Below, piece by piece: positions 24,301 through 39,595 of a DNA stretch of 64,000 nucleotides. Each line of letters opens with the position of its first letter. The stretch's first letter is position 1. Made by a program: the position numbers and the translations under genes. The notes under the pieces are model-generated. The model was not told the origin of the DNA. It saw only the letters and a program-made list of their open reading frames with translations, and ran no database searches. The stretch covers positions 4,608,501 through 4,672,500 of the forward strand of contig OX326959.1 of NCBI GenBank assembly GCA_946800325.1, read 5' to 3'. The stretch comes from Luzula sylvatica (Eukaryota; Streptophyta; Magnoliopsida; Poales; Juncaceae).

Positions 24301-25654
24301 GTAAAATGCAGAATTAAATGAAGCAACTGAAGCTAATTTAAATCAAAAAACAACAACAAAAAAAACTAGGAGAAAAAGGTGAAGGACTAGTATCAGACTA
24401 ACAGAGAATCTAAAAATTATAGGATACGATCGAATGAAATAATTCATAAGTTGGCCTTGCCCTTTATAGCCCAAATAAGTGAGATAAATGGGCCAAGACT
24501 AAGCTGAAATGTTATTCTATGTACCAATCTTGTACCTGATATACCAGATATAAAACTAAGCTCAAATGTTACAATATCAATGGTATTTAAAGAGATTTTA
24601 CCAGAATCAATTGTATACATATACAAAATATATATACATATAGTATGATTACAGCCATTTATGTATAATAATGGAGATTGCATTTAATTAGGGTTTGTGG
24701 AAATTCCAAAAATATCAGGGTTGCTACATCACCGCCATTAACCGACTTGTCGTACCACCACTAAACAGACTCTAGATAGCTAGTGCACTATGAGAGAATC
24801 TAAAAATTCAACCTATCTTTATATAAAGAAGCCAGATATATTAAGTATTGCGAATTTGCCATGCAATTGATTGAGTTTGTTTTGAGCTTGTCACAATCAA
24901 AGATAGACCACCTTTCATTATCACACGCACAAAATTGTTTTAATCATGTGATAGGGACGAGTAAAATTAGGTTAGCTATCGAAACGACATGGTAAAGTAG
25001 AGATCGAATGCTAAGTTATTATTGGTTGATTAGAAAGATTTATGTGATGTTTTAGATCTTTTGTTAGGTCGTGAATCAAGATTTATTTATACATGCATGT
25101 CATTATCTAAGTGATTGTATTTGTCCCCATTAATTATTAATTACTCGTTCATTACTTTTTCCAATGAAATTTTGCCTAAATTGTTAATTAGTACAGAAGA
25201 ACATGATTTTTATGCAGAGTGAGGCTGTGTGAGAGAGAGATTTTTGGAGGAAAATGAATTTAAAAAAGTGGATTTTTTGCAAGGTGTATTTACTATTTTC
25301 TGCCTTTATAGAAAGTCAATATTTACTGCAAAATTAATATTTTAAATCTGCAATTGATCATATTGTTCAATGGATTTTTATTAATCACTGTGATGATTTC
25401 CAGTTACTTCATGGCACCAGTACTTTATTGGAACCGCACCAGTATTACGCGTAACCAATAGTCATTTTTCATAGAAAGTATTAAGGTTTAGCCAATAATT
25501 TCATAAAATTTCAAACAATTTTACATAAATTCCCCCCCATTAAAGTTCATAGTTAGTTTCCTCTTATGGTCCTTAGTTATTCAAATCACAAATTAAGTAC
25601 AAACAATACTACCAGTTTGATCAAATTAATTAGAAATTAAATTCACACAGCTCA
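24301..25654. other. NAC 3' flank and intergenic DNA
   Basis: No gene seen. The 79-90 residue ORFs on the minus strand near 24,054-24,683 are low-complexity and contain no motif I recognise. Confidence 0.45.
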
Positions 25655-26703
25655 TTAATTGAGCGGTAAAACAGGTGCAAATGAAGAACCCGGTTCATCA
25701 CACTGTTCAGACGAGAACAAACTATCAAAAAACTTCCAATCGATTCTTTGACCTGCTTGCTCTTCGTTAATTACTGCCGTGCCATCAAACCCGTTCGATA
25801 AGCTTGGGCTATCTAATTGCGGTAATTCAGAAGCTTGATCGAGAAAAAGTTGTTTCGATTCGACTTCTTCAATACAATTATTGAAGGACTGTTGGTGCAA
25901 TTCTAGCCTTTGCTGTGAATAAGATTGCAATGTTGAATTGCTCGGCCTAGTGATCAAATCGCTTTCTTCTTGCAGAACTAACCGCGCGGCTTGATTGTAA
26001 TAAAATGGGTTAAAATTGTTGAAATATGGCCTTTGATTTGGAGTTGGCTTTTTGAACGCTCGACACACGACCCATCCTTCTTCCTGAAAATTTTATTACA
26101 AAGATATTTTTTTGAAAATATTCACATTGTAAGTTTCAAACTTTATATATTTATTGTGCCATGTTAGAATTTAGATGAATTTTTAACTTGCCTGTGTGGG
26201 GTCATGTTCGTTAGATTGAAGGCGGTATTCGTGCATGATCCAATCAGTCTTTCGGCCGTTAGGCGCTCGTCCTTTGTAGAATACTAGAGTTTTTCTCATC
26301 CCTATAACCCTAGAATTCGAGAGAACCGGTTTGTCTCGACCCGTTGCTTTCCAAAAACCGGCTGTAGTGGCCCTATTCGTGCGAGTCCCACTCGGATACT
26401 TCCTATCCTTGAAGCTAAAGAAGTACCATTCACTTTGCTCTTCATTTCCATGCTTGCATCTCTCTACATTCAAATTATGTGAATTATCAATTTGAATCGT
26501 ACGCTTTAACCCTAGATGGCTAAATAATTTGAATTACCTGTGAGATCCCATGGCTCGATGCGGTAAAGATCAACGTCTCGAATAATCTCGAGATCAATCT
26601 TTTGTGATGTGATCTTGCGAGTGAGATAGTACCCTACGAGCTCTTCTTCTGTGGGGTGGAACCTGAAGCCTGGTGGTACACAACAAGACTCTTGATCTTC
26701 CAT
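25655..26703 (-). CDS. NAC transcription factor, VND type
   Basis: A DNA-binding regulator, expected in the nucleus. VND-class NACs switch on secondary-wall formation in xylem vessels. Three exons (26538-26703, 26192-26463, 25655-26083) give 867 nt and 288 residues. The NAC domain spans about residues 9-160, with subdomains visible in order: [89 protein letters not shown] and [12 protein letters not shown]. The C-terminal region has [10 protein letters not shown], as in VND proteins, and ends in an acidic/aromatic segment (DWKFFDSLF). At 288 residues it is on the short side for VND1-6; a VND7-like member is possible. Intron 2 starts with GC (CAG|GCAAGT at 26,191) and ends in AG. GC is the only donor tried that keeps the frame. 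Confidence 0.9.
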
Positions 26704-26718
26704 TGATGATAGGGTCTC

Positions 26719-27657
26719 CTGTGAAAAGAAATAGTGGCTCTTTTAAGATAGTTTTTGAGAGATATACGTGTGGACCATAGAAGGCTTTATAACCAAAAAG
26801 GAAGAGGAGATCTTAGGTATATATATAATTATATATAATAATAATAATAATATATAATGGATACAAATTAGATAGTAAAGGCAGAAATATATTTGATGTG
26901 CTGGTATGTAAAACTTTGTAAAAGTGTCTACCAATAAATCGTGTATCGATTAAAAGTAATCGCTGTTTCGCTTACTATGTCTCGATGAGGAGGAAAAAAT
27001 GAGGAAAAGATGGGGACAGTATTCATGTAAAATCTAGGAGAATCTAAGAGCACTGGTCCAAAGAAAATAGGGAGGTTTCTCTCTATACGTATCATCATTA
27101 AGTTTACCAGTAATGGCTAATTATATATAATTATGCCATCATTGTGGACAATTGTTTTCTATCTTTCAATCCATATTCACATTGTGCAAAAGAGTAATTT
27201 GTTGATGAGGAGAAGTAATTAATTGAACATTATTTTGCATTCTTTTTGTTTTACAAATAGCATTTAAGTGTTAAAGGTTGATTTTAATTCTGAAAATATA
27301 TATCAAGTTAGAAAAAAGTATATATATGTAAAATACATACAAAAAGGGAAGAAGATTTGAAGAAGAAAAAAGGAGTGTATGTATGGTGGGAGCTAGGTTG
27401 TATACTTATTTCTTTGAGTGCACTTCAGGATTGGCTAGCTAGGGTTCTTTTCACATTCTTTCAAGTTGCCAAAGGCCATTACGATTGGTCTACAACTCTG
27501 ACACGTGTACTAGCTACTTATTTACAATAATATAGATTTGCTATACTCAATTTCCTATCTTGTGATTAAAGAAGACTAGCTAATTAACCATATCATAACA
27601 ACAACATTAATGAACCAAGAAATTAATTATATAATTCAAGAGAATATATGTACTTAC
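26719..27657 (-). other. Predicted 5'UTR intron of the NAC gene
   Basis: A strong donor CT|GTAAGTAC at 27,657 and a strong acceptor TTTTCACAG at 26,719, 15 bases ahead of the start codon, define a 939-bp leader intron. This is inference from splice signals and spacing to the TATA box. No ORF inside has coding character. Confidence 0.5.
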
Positions 27658-27754
27658 AGAATATTAGTCTTCCAAGGAGAGGGAAAATATAGACTTAATA
27701 AGCTTGTGAAGTTTTGTACTTGAGAGAATAAACAATGTGTGATTAGGAGATCAT

Positions 27755-27975
27755 GGGGCCTTGCTATATATATACAAGGAATATCTTTTGAATAAATGAT
27801 ATAGTAAGATAATTTAGAAGCACATAATTAATAAATGCATGTAATCATATTGATAGAGACAGAGAGAATGTGCGCATGGGGTGGCCAAAGCTAGAAAATA
27901 AGAGATAAATAGAGAGAGCAAATTTTACTGGACTTATTCTCCTCTTCAATTTGTACACTACATATATAGTTTATT
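27755..27975 (-). promoter_or_regulatory. NAC core promoter, duplicated near 56.4 kb
   Basis: A TATA box (TATATATATA, 27,765-27,774) lies about 30 bases ahead of the inferred leader exon. From here to 27,975 the sequence is repeated, in the same orientation, at 56,385-56,590 (shared strings AATATCTTTTGAATAAATGA and CATATTGATAGAGAC). Confidence 0.5.
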
Positions 27976-30847
27976 TGTTTTCAGGTTTGCCAAGGAAAAC
28001 TAAAAAAAAAAAAAAAAAATCCAAACAAAATCTACGCGTGCAAAATATACTGATGAAATTAATAAAATATACTTTTCAAATTAGCAAAATATATTGATGA
28101 ATCAAATATGTTAACATGGTTAAAATTGTGAATAAAATAATATATTTTCAACAATATATTTTGATAAATACAAAAATATATATTACTAATTTTAACATTA
28201 TATTTGGTTTTTGGATTCTTTCTATGGAATCTTTTTAGTATTTATATATTTGTTTTGTGTTTATTAATTTACTAAAGAAAATAAAGGAAATTTAGTCTAG
28301 TATCGTGCATGCATATATGTTAATTGTATTTGGTACAGGTACAATTATAAAATAATTTGGTCTTGTTTGAAGTAGCAAGTTTATGCATTTAATGAATGGT
28401 GATCTTATATAAAATAGAATATCTAGAGGGAGAAAGGTCTATTTGGGCGGCATATACAAAGATCATGAGACCTCAAGCTAGCCCACTATCCAGTTTAACT
28501 ACTGCCTCTATATTGCATTGCAAGTCTAGTTCATTATCTACTTGCAAAATAAGTTTGTATCCAAATAGGAGATCATAATTAATTGTTGATAAGTTTGATT
28601 ATTATATTATGAATTTATGATTCCACTCCCTTGATATATATTTATGCCAAAATCCTAAGCATTTAAATGAAGATATCATATTCTAGTATAATTAAATGGC
28701 TCCCCCCACTAAAATGTGTTATATACATATTGCTTGGATTTCAAGACAATAAGAATGATTGGTTTCTTGCTCATATATATATATATATATATATGTTATA
28801 TACTATATTCATGAGTTAAAAGACAAGAATGTTTTTTTATGAAAGAGATAATCTAGGTTCCTTTTTAAGGTAAAAAAGGGCATGGCTGTGGGACCCACCT
28901 GCCATCCACTTGTCGAATTGTTGTTAGTTTATAGGATTGCACAATGAGGACATTCAACTATTTAATTGTTTCTTGGAGATATGTATATAATAAACCCTAG
29001 TCAAATTGCCCCCTTAATTCTCTCATTTTCTTTTTTTTTGCTTTGAAATACTATAAGAATAATTAAGCCAATAAGCCTTATATTTTTCTCAGAAATATAA
29101 TATTGCAACAAAGAAAGTATGTCCTTCCCAAGCTAATTAACTTAATCTTCTCAATCTGTAAAGGCAAACAATTAATCCAATTAATCTATAACAAAAGTTC
29201 CTTTTTTTCTTGATTAAAGTTGATTTCGTATATCTTTGAACAAGACTAAAGAACCAATTAAGATTTTTTGATAGAACCATCTATTTAGTTTTTGTGAACA
29301 CTAGGAGTGTTCTTTACTGAAGTTTTGGGCAAAGATTTGGCTAGGATTCTAAGTTTTTGGTGAAATTATAAAAAAACTATATTTGATAACCCTATTTCTT
29401 GATTAAACTATATGTTTAGTGAACTATAAGGAATATTGGAGCAATTTGATTTGAGAGAAAGAGAAGGAAATTACTATTTTAAATTGTTTAATGAGCTAAA
29501 GTTGAGAGAAACACAATTCTCACATTTTCTCATTATTCTCATTTTTTCTTTGGACTATTACTCTTAAAAAAAATAGAAAAAATAAGTTTTTTCTTGGCTA
29601 AATATACTATATATGATATTTTTAATTAAAAAATTTATATTTATGTTCATAAATGATATTTTATTAGAAAAATAATGTTTCACTATATCATTGTTATTTT
29701 TTAAGCTGTGAATTTTTTTCCAGCTTCCTATATTTGCCGTCTAAAATGTTGTCTATCAAATTTGCATTTTGTTTATATGTCAATTATATCTTTATATGTG
29801 CATATATGTCTTCCCAGATGTATATTATATTTTTTCGAACATCTTGAATATTCATTATATATATTTGAATGCCAATATCTATTATTTGTACATATTTTTA
29901 TATGTTTATTGTTATTTTCGTATGTCTGCTATGAAGCCGACAGGTGGAAATTTATCCGATGGTGCATCCTTTTTTTAATTCATAATTTTTCATGTAAGTA
30001 TTTTTACTTTTTTTATTTATCATGTCCATATTTTTAACATGTTAGAAAACAATATTTTCAACATAGAATTTTCTATGTATTATTTTTATTTCACCAGAGC
30101 AAAATATATATATTTTCATCCAGATTTGATGTCAATTTATGGGAACAATAAGATACACTTAATTTTATTTTTGATTGAATTTGATTGTTTTAATTTTTTG
30201 TTTTGTTTTGTAAATAGTTAAACAAAACACCGTACCTTTCATGTATGCTAGTTAAATCGCGAAACAAAGGTGAAAGACGAGGCCGGCCCCGACATTTTAG
30301 ATGTCCTAGTCCGAGTTTGTAATCGATTCTTATTCCAGAAAAAATATCAATAAATAAATGAAACATACATATATTTTCAGCAACAGATTTGAAAATATTA
30401 TCTAATTGAAGCCGTTTTTCATTCATCAAATTACTATAACTTCTCTTGAAAATCATCAAACATGTTATGCACAGTAAAAAAAGAATGATTTTTTAATGAT
30501 AGATAAAAAACGTATCTCTTAGTAATGATTGTATAATATTTTGATTTTTCTATTAAAAAAAAAACTGATATTTCAATGTTTTACAAATTATTATTATTTA
30601 GTAAGATTAAAAGTACAAATAAACCATACAAAAAAATTACAACTATAAAAAAAAATTAGTTTGTTGGGACTTCACTTGAACTCGTGATCTATAAAATCAT
30701 AATTAACCCCATCACCGATGGTGTTACACCATATTCGTGATATAATTCCAATAAATAACACATACATTAAATCTTAAATTGGTCGATCCTATCCGAATCT
30801 TCCAAAAACTCCATTTTTCTTTAGCTTCTCAGAACTTGAGTTAAGAG
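27976..30847. other. AT-rich intergenic DNA, no gene seen
   Basis: Includes an A-tract (28,001-28,018) and an (AT)n microsatellite (28,771-28,795). The 109-residue ORF at 29,708-30,037 is Phe/Tyr/Ile-rich, and a minus-strand ORF at 30,190-30,459 has no recognised domain. Neither is credible as a gene. Confidence 0.45.
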
Positions 30848-31337
30848 CTATGTTACGCGGATACTTCAAAAACCAAGCCGTATCGTATCGGATACCGATA
30901 TTCGTCGGATACTCGTCTAATACGTATCGGATACTCCACGTGGCGTATCCGAATATTTTATTTCAAAATAATAGCAGATACTTCTCGGATCCTTCCGAAT
31001 ACTCGTCGGATACTTCTAACGTATATATAAATATACTTAAAAAATAAAAACAAAATTTTGAAATCAAAATAAATGAGTAATACATATAAGTACATAATTA
31101 AATATAATAAACATTTACTTAATATGAAGTTATTTCTGTAAAAACAAAATTTTAGTATATATTATGTCAAATATGTAATATATAAAAAAATTAAATATAT
31201 CAATTGTAATTAATTAATTAATAAAATATTATATATAATAGACGTAACGTATCCTATGTTTTTTTATGAAAATTGTCGTATCATCATATCCGTATCGTGT
31301 CGGATACGATATCCGTATCCGCATCCGTGCAACATAG
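30848..31337. mobile_element. hAT-type MITE with CGGATAC motifs
   Basis: This 490-bp element starts CTATGTTACGCGGATAC and ends GTATCCGCATCCGTGCAACATAG in complement. Flanking 8-bp duplications GTTAAGAG (30,840-30,847) and GTGAAGAG (31,338-31,345) differ at one base. Repeated CGGATAC/CGTATCGG strings fill the ends and the middle is AT-rich. It does not code. Confidence 0.7.
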
Positions 31338-31953
31338 GTGAAGAGGGGATTTTTGTGTAGGATCATATATTAACATATTATTTATTTGAATTATAATACA
31401 TGCAAATTTGCAAGTCACCAATTAATATAAGCTCAAATGAAATTGATGTTCAAACCCCTAATACCATCTGAATGCAAAACTGCGCTAATAAGATAAGGAA
31501 AAGTTAATCGATACACGAAATAACTTTTTTTTGTAGATTAAGTATTCATATTTTATTAGATTTCTTGCCGGCTTTAAGCAATACACACTTGCTCAAACCA
31601 AAATGGGGTGACGTTTAAGTTATTGGTAGATTTATTTTGTCGATTTATTTAATTATGTATCTTTGTATCCTTTTCATTTTCAAAAAAGTATAACCAAAAA
31701 TTTGGTGTACTTTTATGGTCGGTTTGTAGGGTCATTTTTTAATCCACACCTTCTAGACTCTTCTTTACACTCTCATGCTAAAATAAATGTTTCGAAAATT
31801 AGGGGCCATTCTGCAAAATTGTCTAGGTCTAGCAATTTCAATCATTCGTACTAAGTACTAAGTAAATAAAACAAATAGATCATCATAAACTAAGTAAACA
31901 TTATCATCGAGGTAAAATTCTAAAATGGCCCGAAAAAGTAAGGAAATTACGTA
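31338..31953. other. TMEM18 3' flank, no other feature
   Basis: AT-rich sequence downstream of the TMEM18 stop codon. The small ORF at 31,663-31,854 has no recognisable motif. Confidence 0.4.
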
Positions 31954-33582
31954 TCAGTCCCTCTTCGCACGAGCTTGTCTTGCGCGGTGCCTTAATTCTG
32001 CTCGTTTCCACTTTACTATCATACTGCACAGCGTGATCAAAGTATTCACCTATTCAAAAATAAAAATAAAAATTATAGATTCAATTTTGATCAATATTTA
32101 ATATTTAGACACAATTTCAATTTCACATGCATACCCATAAGAACATGAAATTTCATGAATATCCCTGTAAAATCCTTAAAATATAATGAATACCCTTACA
32201 AACTAATTAAAATATCATCAATGCCGTTGTCATTAATAATTGGCCAGTCATCTAATAATATCTAAAATTATTTTTATATGATTAATAATTTAATCTGAAT
32301 TACAACATGATTTTTTTGCCCTTAACTAATATTTGAAACCATACAAAATTAAATATTATGGAATTTATCCCTTTAGATTTTCTTCCAAAAATTATTACTA
32401 AAATCAGTATTATTCTCAAATCACTTGGAAATATATTAAGTAGCTATCATATTTATGGAAAAATATTTTAATTAGAAAAGTTAACAAATCTTTTAACAAA
32501 AAATTCAATTTAGAATTATCCATGTTTCTTAAGGGCTTTACAGGGGTATTCGTGAAATTTCACATTTTTAGGGGTATATGTGAAATTATGATGTTTTGTA
32601 ACAGCCAAAACATGAAATTCCGCCCAATATGTAATTATTTAATTGATTTATGCTAAATAAGTAAACGAATGAATAACTCACAACAATGATAACGGTGAAA
32701 ATGACGAGTGGGCCCGACCAAAGGACCGAAATGAAAACCCCATGCGAGTCGAAATAATTTTGGCTTGAAAATTTCTTCCAGTTCTCACTTAACAAAGTGT
32801 TTATTCTCTCTGCCATGAACACTCCTCCAACTAGAATTTAAACACAACAAACATTTGAATTATATATCTATATATAAATAAATGAAGTAAAATACGTGAA
32901 TAATTTAGGGAAAATATTTATGAGATGGAGAAAGAATTACAAGCAAAAAGTGCCAAGAAAAGCTGAAAGTTAATTCTTCTTCTTGAAAAGATCACAAGCA
33001 GTAGAAGAATTGCATGGAAGCTCATTAACCCTATTAACCATGGCTCCTACAAAGATAAAAAAATATAAAGAATGATTATTTGTCGGATCTTCATTAAATG
33101 TTAAATTCAGAAAGATGTCACATTGGCCTTAAAATTCTTCCATTTGAATTAAATTGGCCAAACTTACTGTGATGTTAATACAAATAGATAATATTTACTT
33201 GCATATCTTGAATTAAGACATAATTGATGGGTACCAGCAAAATTCGGGATTGATCAACCAAAAATCGAATTAAATGAAGTCTCATTTGGCCTAAATTTGG
33301 TACTAATTTATGCCACCAACGATTAACTACGAGATCTGAAACAATGCGAGTTCATGAGGCCATGATAAGGGTATAGGGATATAACAGATACAAAAATTCA
33401 ATGAATTAAACTCTTCCAACCTTCCAATCAATGGAGTGGAAGAAGCCGAACAAGTTATCAACGGCAGGTGTAAATCCAGATCGAAGCTCAGACGAGACCC
33501 GCTGAACCAGATCCGCAAGAAGATCGACATGCTCGTTCATCGCCGTCTTCACCTCCTCCACTGCTTTATACACCTCTTCCAT
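31954..33582 (-). CDS. TMEM18: TMEM18 family transmembrane protein
   Basis: A small multi-pass protein of the nuclear envelope/ER; the animal homologue binds DNA through a basic C-terminus. Its molecular role in plants is unknown. Four exons join in frame: 33421-33582, 32941-33046, 32682-32830 and 31954-32049, giving 170 residues. After a soluble N-terminus, residues 51-60 read HSIDWKEPWL, the family signature. Then come a hydrophobic helix (GLMSFHAILLLLVIF), a second (LFLALFAFGGVFM), the conserved NWKKFSSQNYFDSHGVFIS block, a third helix (LWSGPLVIFTVIIVVNTLI) and a basic tail (KWKRAELRHRARQARAKRD). Introns are GT-AG. An upstream in-frame Met at 33,690 would add 36 residues. I chose the internal Met because the added part is not family-like. 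The gene appears intact. Confidence 0.9.
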
Positions 33583-33839
33583 TTTCACCCTCTTCTTCTT
33601 CTTCACAGATTTCAAATCTCGGCTTTGTATGAGAGAGGTGTGCCATGAAAATAGTAGAAAAACACATACTCTCTGAAGAATGGGAGCCACATGTCAGAAT
33701 AAGCCGAGAATTAGTTTCTGGGCTTTAGCTTACCTAAAATGGGCTTTTGTCATTTATTTTCGGCTCAAAATCCAGTTGATAAAACTGGGAAATGGATTCT
33801 CGAATTTGTAATAAACTGGGAATTGGATTTGACGGAGTA

Positions 33840-35162
33840 TAATTAACCAACCCCCTTATTTTTGACCCATCTTTATGCAATCTCCTTATGTCACCTCATC
33901 ACAACTCATGCCACATCATCACAATTATTTCAACCATTAGATTATGATATGTGGCAACATATGAACCATAGATTAACCTTTGATTTTGTGTGATTATGTT
34001 TTATTTGTAGATATTTATGTGTCCCTTATTTTACACATAGTTTTAAGCAATTTTAGAAGGCCACATCACCTTACATTGATGACGTGTCAAAATATTATTT
34101 GTTAGGTTCATGTTGGACAAGTTGTATTTTGTTTTGAATTTTTTCACAATATGTTACATGATCAATTGTGATTACAAATAGAATGTGAAGAGTTTAAATA
34201 TCTAACATTAATAAATTAATATATAATATCATAAAACATACATCAAATATTGTTAGTATTTTCATATAATTTAAAAAAATTAAGAAATATATTGGCTTGA
34301 ATTTTATCTTTATTTTAAGATCCATATTGGCATATATTTAATATTTTTCTCTAACTTAAAATTGATGAAAACAATTATGTATAAAAAGATATAAAAATCA
34401 ATATAATTACACTAATGACTTGTAAGCCTAATTATTATTATTTTTAAAACTATAATTGAAAAAAAATTGCACATACTACTAAGTATGTTATTATCATATA
34501 TTCAATTTTTTTCTCTAACTTAAAATTATGAAAATAATTATGTAAAAAAGATATAAAAATAATATAATTACATTAATGACTTGTAATCGTAATTATTATT
34601 ATTATTAAAAATATAATTGAAAAAATTGCACATCCTAATAATTATTATTTTTTTTAAAACAATTATGCTATATTTGTATTTTTACTTAAAACACTTTCAT
34701 GTCAATCTTTAAAAAAAATAAAAAGTAATAAAACATATTAATTTACTAAACACAAATAATTTCTTTAACTTATATAATATTTTTCAATAATAAACATAAA
34801 ACATAAAATTTATTAGACACAAATAATTTTTTTAAATTTTTACAATGTTATTATTCTTAATTTTAGATATGAAAAATTTAAAATATCATATGGTCTTGAT
34901 TTTTGTTTATGTCCATGCATGTTATTTTATTATTTTATAGTGACATTTTTTTATGTGTTGCATTAAAGTACTAAATAAATATTTCGCAATGTGTCATATT
35001 AAAAAATAATATAATAATTTTGTCAGCATAAAACTTTCTTAATCACTATGATATTTATTTTCATAAAGTCTTATATTTGCTTCCGAAAAATCATAACTAT
35101 ATATTATGTGTATGGTAAAACAAATGAAACAAAATCGCCGCGAAGCGCGGGTAATCTCCTAG
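33840..35162 (+). mobile_element. Non-autonomous Helitron
   Basis: The 3' terminus is canonical: a perfect CCGCG-AAG-CGCGG hairpin (35,138-35,150), 8 bases, then CTAG (35,159-35,162) before T. The interior is about 80% AT, with short repeated segments (TTATTTTTCTCTAACTTAAAATT-like at about 34,345 and 34,510), and it does not code. The 5' border is not certain; it should start with TC after an A near 33,830-33,900. Confidence 0.6.
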
Positions 35163-36200
35163 TAATACTATAATTTTGTATTCCGAATGGGAACTTCCCA
35201 GCCAGCTTCCAGTGATTCAGTAATGGAAAGTTCTTCTGCATATATGCGGATATACCCTCCAGGCCTACAAAATATTTTTTTCTTTGTAAATTATATAGAC
35301 ATGCTTCAATTCGAGCAATATTTTTATTATAAAGTAAAAATGCCGAGAAAATTTTGAGATATTTTTTATACAAGAAATTTGAAATTTCTAAGTCTGTTCT
35401 ACTAAAACATGCTTGTAAAATCCCTAGCATTTTTTATTTATTTATAAAAGAAATTTTCAAGTTCAACTCATATGCTAAGAAAATTCAAAGCAAATTTGTT
35501 ATTTCTAACAGATTTTTTTTAAGTACCTTCAACTTAAATTATAAATATTTTATAAGATAATAATTTAAGTGGTAATTACAATGATCGTAAAGATTCTTTT
35601 GATTTAGTCTTTGAAAATTATGATTTTTGTGATATCATGTTTAGTTCGAACATGAAGAAAAGAAAAAAAATTCTCTAGGACATATTTTTTGTTTCGAGAT
35701 CAATTTATGATTTTATTACTCGGTTCATACAAATTTCCGTTCATATTATAAAATTAAAATCAGCACATAATAAAATATCATTACTCATTAGTCATAAGTC
35801 ATTGAATCTAAAGTGCAATTAGAATTTAGAAACATTAGGTGAGCAGTTATTTGATTCGTCGCGAATATTTATCATGAACTGTTATTTGATTTGTCGAAAT
35901 TAAAAAATATTTTAGAAGAGTAATGCCATGATCATTTTCATCCTCATTTTCACATTATATTTTAAAATCTTTGACACGTAAGACGTACATTATTTTTTTG
36001 TTGTAAAAATAAATATATGTAGGATTCACATGTAAGACATTGTTAATATCCAAGTATCATAGATTCATAAACAAAAATGTGAAACATTGAGGGCAAAATT
36101 ATAAATTATAAATAAATTTGTTTCAGGTAAAAAACTATCGAGGGCCATTATGTAAAAGCTCCTTCTTCTTCTTCGACGAGAAGGTAGGTGGGGCGTGGTT
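35163..36200. other. Intergenic DNA upstream of PAT copy 1
   Basis: No gene seen. A minus-strand ORF of 108 codons (35,104-35,430) overlaps the Helitron end and shows no recognisable motif. Confidence 0.4.
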
Positions 36201-36327
36201 GTTGGAGAAAGAGAAAGCCAAAGACACCAATTCCAAACCCATCACTGATATATAAATAACCACCATACGAAAAAGGGTGTATTTTCGAACATCAAAGTCT
36301 CTCAATTTGGATAGCTAACAGGCAATC
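36201..36327 (+). promoter_or_regulatory. PAT copy 1 core promoter
   Basis: A TATA box (TATATAAATA, 36,249-36,258) lies about 70 bases before the start codon. The block from the AGAGAAAG motif through the TATA box is conserved upstream of PAT copy 3 (51,565-51,610). Confidence 0.6.
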
Positions 36328-38489
<2,162 letters not shown>

Positions 38490-38904
38490 TATTGTTGTAA
38501 TAAATGTTCGATGGATATTCGTGGCGCCGAGTATTTATTATCATGGTTTGGTTTGTTGTATTGATTTAATTTGTCTTGTGTTGGGATTGCATTAGTTTAG
38601 GTTTTGAAATAAATCGTGTTTGGTGTTTTGATTTAGTAGGGGTTTTTTGCGTAATTGTTCGTCAAACAATCTGGTTTTCAATTTCGAGCTTGTTGTGTAA
38701 AACATTGGAATTAATTGGGCTGAATCAGAAAATTTGAGTGTAGTTTTGCACGACCAGTTTGTAATGTTTTGTAAAAAGTATTTTTATCATTCACTATTTG
38801 AAAAAAAATATATTGTTCATAAAAATAGAGAGAAATCATCAATTTCAATAGTAATCATATTCACATAAAAAGTATGCCCTAAATCATATAGGATGATGTT
38901 AACA
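38490..38904. other. PAT copy 1 3' flank
   Basis: About 250 bases after the stop are conserved after the other two PAT copies (TCAAACAATCTGGTTTT at 38,662, 48,954 and 55,622). The duplicated unit therefore included the 3'UTR and downstream flank. Confidence 0.6.
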
Positions 38905-38911
38905 TTAGGGA

Positions 38912-39595
38912 TGTCGATGGATCGAGTTTGGGTCGGGTATTGACTCACCTGTATCCTTATCCAATTTAATCGGATAATACCCGTATCCGACCCGTCAACT
39001 AGACGGACAATTTTACCCGTCCCGTTTAGTATCAGCGGGTTTTTGAATTACCCTCGAAATTTTTTAACCATACCAAAACATATACAAAAATATTGAAATA
39101 TGCTAACGAAAAGTACATGTTCTCAAATCAAATAACATCACAAAACATAATAATATCATAAAATCACAAAATACACAACAAAATATTTTTTAAATTGTGT
39201 AAAATAAAATTGACGTCACTCCATTCGATTGTTTCATTATGTACAATCAATTATCTCGCCATTTTCATCTCTATCTTCTGAAAAGCACGATACCAAAAAG
39301 GAAACATGTTAGATGAACAAAGAAAATGAGACAACTATGGTTAAGAAGGATTAAAATAATAATATAACTAAGATTATTAAGAACCGGATTCGGGTCGGGT
39401 ATACCCACGGATCGGGTATGACCTCATCCATACCCTATCCGTATTCGTGCCGGATATTTTGTAATCGGATAATATCCGATCATTGCCCTACCCGCCCGGA
39501 TATTTTGTAATCGGATATTTTGTAATCGGCGAGTAGGATTAATCGGGGATTGCCCGACCCGCCCGGATCGAGTACCCGTCATTGACCATCAACGG
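38912..39595. mobile_element. Degenerate TAGGG-type non-autonomous element
   Basis: It begins TAGGGATGTCGATGG, the same terminus as the element at 50,868. It carries CGGGT/ACCCG-rich ends around an AT-rich core and fades out near 39,595 with a decayed complement (CCCGTCATTGACCATCAA). No exact target duplication was found, so it is probably an older hAT-like copy. Confidence 0.5.
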
